This document shows positions 4,800 to 7,344 of a stretch of 7,344 bases of DNA, piece by piece. The notes under the pieces are model-generated. The model did not search any database, was not told the origin of the DNA, and was given only the letters and a program-made list of their open reading frames with translations. This DNA comes from Moraxellaceae bacterium (GTDB taxonomy: Bacteria; Pseudomonadota; Gammaproteobacteria; Pseudomonadales; Moraxellaceae): positions 1 to 7,344 of the forward strand of contig JAUXNL010000219.1 in the NCBI GenBank assembly GCA_030684415.1. Direction: 5' to 3'. Every line of letters begins with the position of its first letter. The first letter of the stretch is position 1. Made by a program: the position numbers and the translations under genes.

Positions 4800-4836
4800 G
4801 GGTTATGCGGTTGAGGTTAAGTGACGGGGTAAAAAC

Positions 4837-6981
4837 TCAGAGGAGCTTGCTCAGGTCCGGCGCGGCGCCGGTCTGCGTGGGCTGTTCGACGAGCGAGCCG
4901 AGGTCGCCCTTTGGCTTGCGCGTGGAGTCGCGGCGGCGGCGCTCGTCGGCCTGGGCTGTGGCGCCGGCGGCGATGCCGGCGGCGGTCTCAGCGGCGGCGG
5001 CGAAGCGCTGCTCGGGCGGCGTGGTGAGCGTGTCGGCGGCGAGCGTCTGCGAGAGCGTCAGCCGTTTCGGCTGCTCGGCGGGCTCCGGGCGGAACAGCGC
5101 GACCTGCGTCGCGTTGTGGGCGTGATCGGCCGCGAGGCGGACCTCGTCGAAGGCGTGGCGGGCGCGATACGGGCCTTGCACCTGGCCGTGGAAATGCTCC
5201 TTCACGATCGCGGCGGCGGCGCTCATGGCCTCGGGGTCCTTGAGGTTGGCGGGCGCGTTGTGCTTGAGCGCGGCGAGCGAGCGGCCCTGCATATCCGTGA
5301 CGTAGAGCAGGCCGGGCTGGTCCTCGTCGAAATAAGCGAAGAGCTTCGTGCCCTCGGGCAGCGTCTTCAGCGCGCCGTCGACGTCGAGGTAGGTGAAGCC
5401 CGTGCCGCCCTGCGTGAACGTGATCTTGTGGTTGCGGACCTCGACGCGTTTCGGCGTGAAGGCGAGCAGCGCGACAACGAACTCCGGCACCTTGATGAAG
5501 TCGCACGTCGTGGCGAGCTTGGCCCAGCGCTCGAGCGGCGACTGCATGCGGTCGCGCAGGGCGACCTGCATCTGCTGCTCGGGTGCCATCAGCGCGAGCT
5601 GCTCGAAGGGCTGCCAGGCATCGCCCTCGCGGACGCGGCACTCGGTGACCTTGTCGAAGCCGAGCAGCTTGTGATCGGTGCGCTGGTCCATCCAGTCGAA
5701 CACCTGCTCGAAGGCGGTGATGGCCTCGTCGACGGAGAGGAACGGCAGGCGCAGCTGCGAGGCCTGCTCGGGCGAGATGTTGGCCAGCAGGCCCTCGGTG
5801 TAGGCGATCTTCGCGGCGAGGTTGCCCGGCGCCAGGCCGTAGCGGCTGCCCTTCTGGCCGGGCAGGTTGCCGGCGCGGTTGTGCATGAGGTTGAACGCGC
5901 TCTCGATCCAGCCCTTCTCCCAGGGCTTGCCGCCGCGCTCGGTGAAGCCGTTCTTCAGGCCGCGGTGCTCGATCATGCCCGTGCGCGAGACGCGCACCTG
6001 GCCGTGGAAGTTCAGCTCGAGGGCGGCCTCGAAGTCGGGCGTGATGGCGGCAGCCGCGTTCTCGACCAGGAGCGTCATCGGGTAGTCCTTCGGCACACCC
6101 CAGCGGGCGAAAAGATTCTTGATGAGGAACTGCACGTCGCGCCGGGCGATGCCGATCTTCCTTCCCTCATCGTTCTCGATGCGGGGCTTGAGGCCGATGG
6201 CGAGGCGGCGGCGCGTGGCGACGTCAATCGCGAGCACGCCGGCGACGCGGCAGATCTTCCACTCGCGGGTCTCCGGGATGTAGAAGCGGGCGAGGATGTC
6301 GGTCTCGAAGTCGTCGAAGGCGACGAACTCCAGCGGCCGCAGCGTGCTGGTGTCGCGGATGACGTGCTCGAGCAGCGCCTGGGCGGCGCCGAAGCCGCGG
6401 CGGGCGAGCACAAGCTGCGCCTTCGACGGCGCGTAGCGGTAGAGATTGCTCTGCGACCAGCCGCGTGGGTAGTCGCCGGGAAAATGTTTCGGCAGGTCGC
6501 GGTCGGGATAGGTCGCGGCAAACCACTCGCGCCAGGTGCCGTAGCCGGGGACGGCCTTGCCTTCGCGGAACATCTCGCGGGCGCGGTTCATCGCCTGCTT
6601 GGAGGAGCGGCCCTCGTTGTCCATCATGGCGCGAATCCACTCGATGAAGGCATCCGGCAGGGCCTTCTCGTTGCCGTAGCAGCGGGCGAGCACGCGCCAG
6701 TCCTTTCCGTCGCGCCAGCGGTAGAAGAGCGTCCGCAGGTTGTGAAACGTCCAGCCGTGGCGGTCGAGGTTGGCCAGGGCGACCCGGTTCAGGCCGGAGA
6801 CGATGCCGCGGCCGGCGCGGTCAATCTCGGTGAAGACGTTCAGCAGCTCGCTCACGCGCTCGCGCTCCTTGGCCGATAGGGAATAGAAGGCCTCGTGGTG
6901 CTGCAGCGGGATCACCTGGGCCGCCTCGACGGTCAGGGCGTTCGGGGTGGTGGCGATGGCGGATGACTGGTCTGTGCTCAT
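4837..6981 (-). CDS. MuA-like DDE transposase
   Basis: This 714-residue protein (Mu A is 663) should cut and join phage ends during replicative transposition. An N-terminal helical region (about residues 35-200) corresponds to the DNA-binding part. An RNase H-like integrase core follows at about 215-385, then a beta-rich Mu-type C-terminal domain at about 435-580, and a charged, low-complexity tail from about 655. In Mu A the tail contacts MuB and ClpX. The first catalytic Asp is D223 or D224 in FVAFDDFETDI. The third acidic residue is E360 in KGWIESAF. The position expected for the second Asp reads TLLVENAAAAI, giving E307 (codon GAG at 6063-6061), a departure from D-D-E. D316, nine residues on, is the nearest alternative. 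The ATG at 6981 is the only sensible start, and it has no clear Shine-Dalgarno site, so coupling to the upstream gene is likely. The MuB-like ATPase gene begins 37 bases downstream, the usual Mu A-B order. Confidence 0.93.
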   Translation of the reverse strand: MSTDQSSAIATTPNALTVEAAQVIPLQHHEAFYSLSAKERERVSELLNVFTEIDRAGRGIVSGLNRVALANLDRHGWTFHNLRTLFYRWRDGKDWRVLARCYGNEKALPDAFIEWIRAMMDNEGRSSKQAMNRAREMFREGKAVPGYGTWREWFAATYPDRDLPKHFPGDYPRGWSQSNLYRYAPSKAQLVLARRGFGAAQALLEHVIRDTSTLRPLEFVAFDDFETDILARFYIPETREWKICRVAGVLAIDVATRRRLAIGLKPRIENDEGRKIGIARRDVQFLIKNLFARWGVPKDYPMTLLVENAAAAITPDFEAALELNFHGQVRVSRTGMIEHRGLKNGFTERGGKPWEKGWIESAFNLMHNRAGNLPGQKGSRYGLAPGNLAAKIAYTEGLLANISPEQASQLRLPFLSVDEAITAFEQVFDWMDQRTDHKLLGFDKVTECRVREGDAWQPFEQLALMAPEQQMQVALRDRMQSPLERWAKLATTCDFIKVPEFVVALLAFTPKRVEVRNHKITFTQGGTGFTYLDVDGALKTLPEGTKLFAYFDEDQPGLLYVTDMQGRSLAALKHNAPANLKDPEAMSAAAAIVKEHFHGQVQGPYRARHAFDEVRLAADHAHNATQVALFRPEPAEQPKRLTLSQTLAADTLTTPPEQRFAAAAETAAGIAAGATAQADERRRRDSTRKPKGDLGSLVEQPTQTGAAPDLSKLL

Positions 6982-6994
6982 GGGCTGGCAGGGT

Positions 6995-7344
6995 TTACTT
7001 GGTCTTGCCGAGGGCGGTGCGCACCTTGGCGGAAAATTCCTTCTGCAGCTGGGTCATCGAGTCGTTCAGCTCGAGCAGGGCCTTGCGCTTCAGCTGGATC
7101 AGCGCGGCGTCGTCGGTGAGGGTGATGCGGAGCGCATGCAGGTGCTCTGCGGCCTCGTTGTATAGGCTCTGCGCCGCGTTGGCGGGGGCGGCGGGCGCGG
7201 CCTCGGACTTGCCTGCCTTGCGCTTCGCGCCGTCCTTGATGCCCTCGTCGCGCAGCAGCTCCTCGATGGTCCGCTCGCCGACGTAGTCCTGCAGCTTCGC
7301 CATGAACACCTGCGCCTGCCCCTCACCCGGCAGCGCCAACTCGG
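6995..7344 (-). CDS. Unrecognised helical phage protein, 5' end outside window
   Basis: I do not recognise this family. The frame is open to the window edge and G or C fills almost every third codon position right up to it, so the true start probably lies beyond base 7344. Starts inside the window are a TTG at 7339 and an ATG at 7303; the ATG has only a weak AGGTG close upstream. The visible protein has a charged helical segment (DYVGERTIEELLRDEGIKDG), an Ala/Pro-rich linker around the middle, and a C-terminal amphipathic helical half rich in Leu, Lys and Glu that could form a coiled coil. It has no cysteines and no membrane segment. Its TAA stop lies 13 bases before the transposase start, so the two are probably co-transcribed. 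In Mu the genes before A are regulatory (repressor and Ner), but I see no helix-turn-helix here and do not assign that role. Confidence 0.7.
   Translation of the reverse strand, partial: ELALPGEGQAQVFMAKLQDYVGERTIEELLRDEGIKDGAKRKAGKSEAAPAAPANAAQSLYNEAAEHLHALRITLTDDAALIQLKRKALLELNDSMTQLQKEFSAKVRTALGKTK

Noticed and set aside
3789..4814. Plus-strand open frame of 341 codons
   Set aside because: Antisense shadow of the MuB-like ATPase; low-complexity product and no ribosome binding site.
5116..6879. Long plus-strand open frame of 587 codons
   Set aside because: It is antisense to the transposase gene; its Val/Ala/Gly/Leu-rich product with no motifs is typical of a shadow in G+C-rich coding DNA.
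6982..7344. Mu left-end transposase binding sites
   Set aside because: This stretch is coding with normal codon bias; no repeated end-type sites are visible, so the phage end must lie outside the window.

Overview
This window looks like the early (transposition) end of a Mu-like transposable phage or prophage in a G+C-rich bacterium. Every gene I can support is on the minus strand, so the genes read from the right edge of the window toward the left. The host cannot be named from the sequence. The G+C content, the use of Shine-Dalgarno sites and a lipoprotein-type lysozyme suggest a Gram-negative bacterium; Verrucomicrobiota (Opitutaceae-like) or Pseudomonadota are guesses only.

Layout in reading order. 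(1) 7344-6995: an unrecognised helical protein whose start probably lies beyond the window. (2) 6981-4837: a MuA-type DDE transposase of 714 residues. (3) 4799-3663: a MuB-type AAA+ ATPase of 378 residues with an N-terminal helix-turn-helix. (4) 3659-3310: two small unknown proteins, the second with one membrane segment. (5) 3292-2744: a Gam-like host-nuclease inhibitor. (6) 2744-2538: a small protein with two CxxC pairs. (7) 2541-2122: a lipoprotein with a lysozyme/transglycosylase-like domain. (8) 2125-2075: a possible 16-codon reading frame resembling a bare lipoprotein signal. (9) 2078-1245: a phage Gp37/Gp68 (DUF5131) protein with a radical-SAM-like three-cysteine motif. (10) 1244-989: a 256-base gap with a perfect 12-base palindrome and a short hairpin. 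(11) 988-304: four tightly packed small genes, the last ribbon-helix-helix-like. (12) 303-187: a short gap with nested inverted repeats. (13) 186-1: the start of a probable SAM-dependent methyltransferase that runs off the window.

Most neighbours are separated by 0-40 bases, and several share bases of stop and start codons (ATGA, GTGA, TGATG, TAATG, GTATGA). This points to one long translationally coupled early operon from the transposase through the Gp37/Gp68 gene. A second cluster may begin after the 256-base gap. By family knowledge, the transposase and ATPase carry out replicative transposition with target capture, and Gam protects DNA ends. The functions of the small genes are not known.

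The points most worth a second look are a Glu where the second catalytic Asp of the transposase is expected, the membrane-anchored lysozyme-like protein inside the early operon, the 16-codon bridging frame, and the three-cysteine Gp37/Gp68 protein with no recognisable partner in view. I see no tRNA, rRNA, CRISPR array, insertion sequence or phage end in this window.
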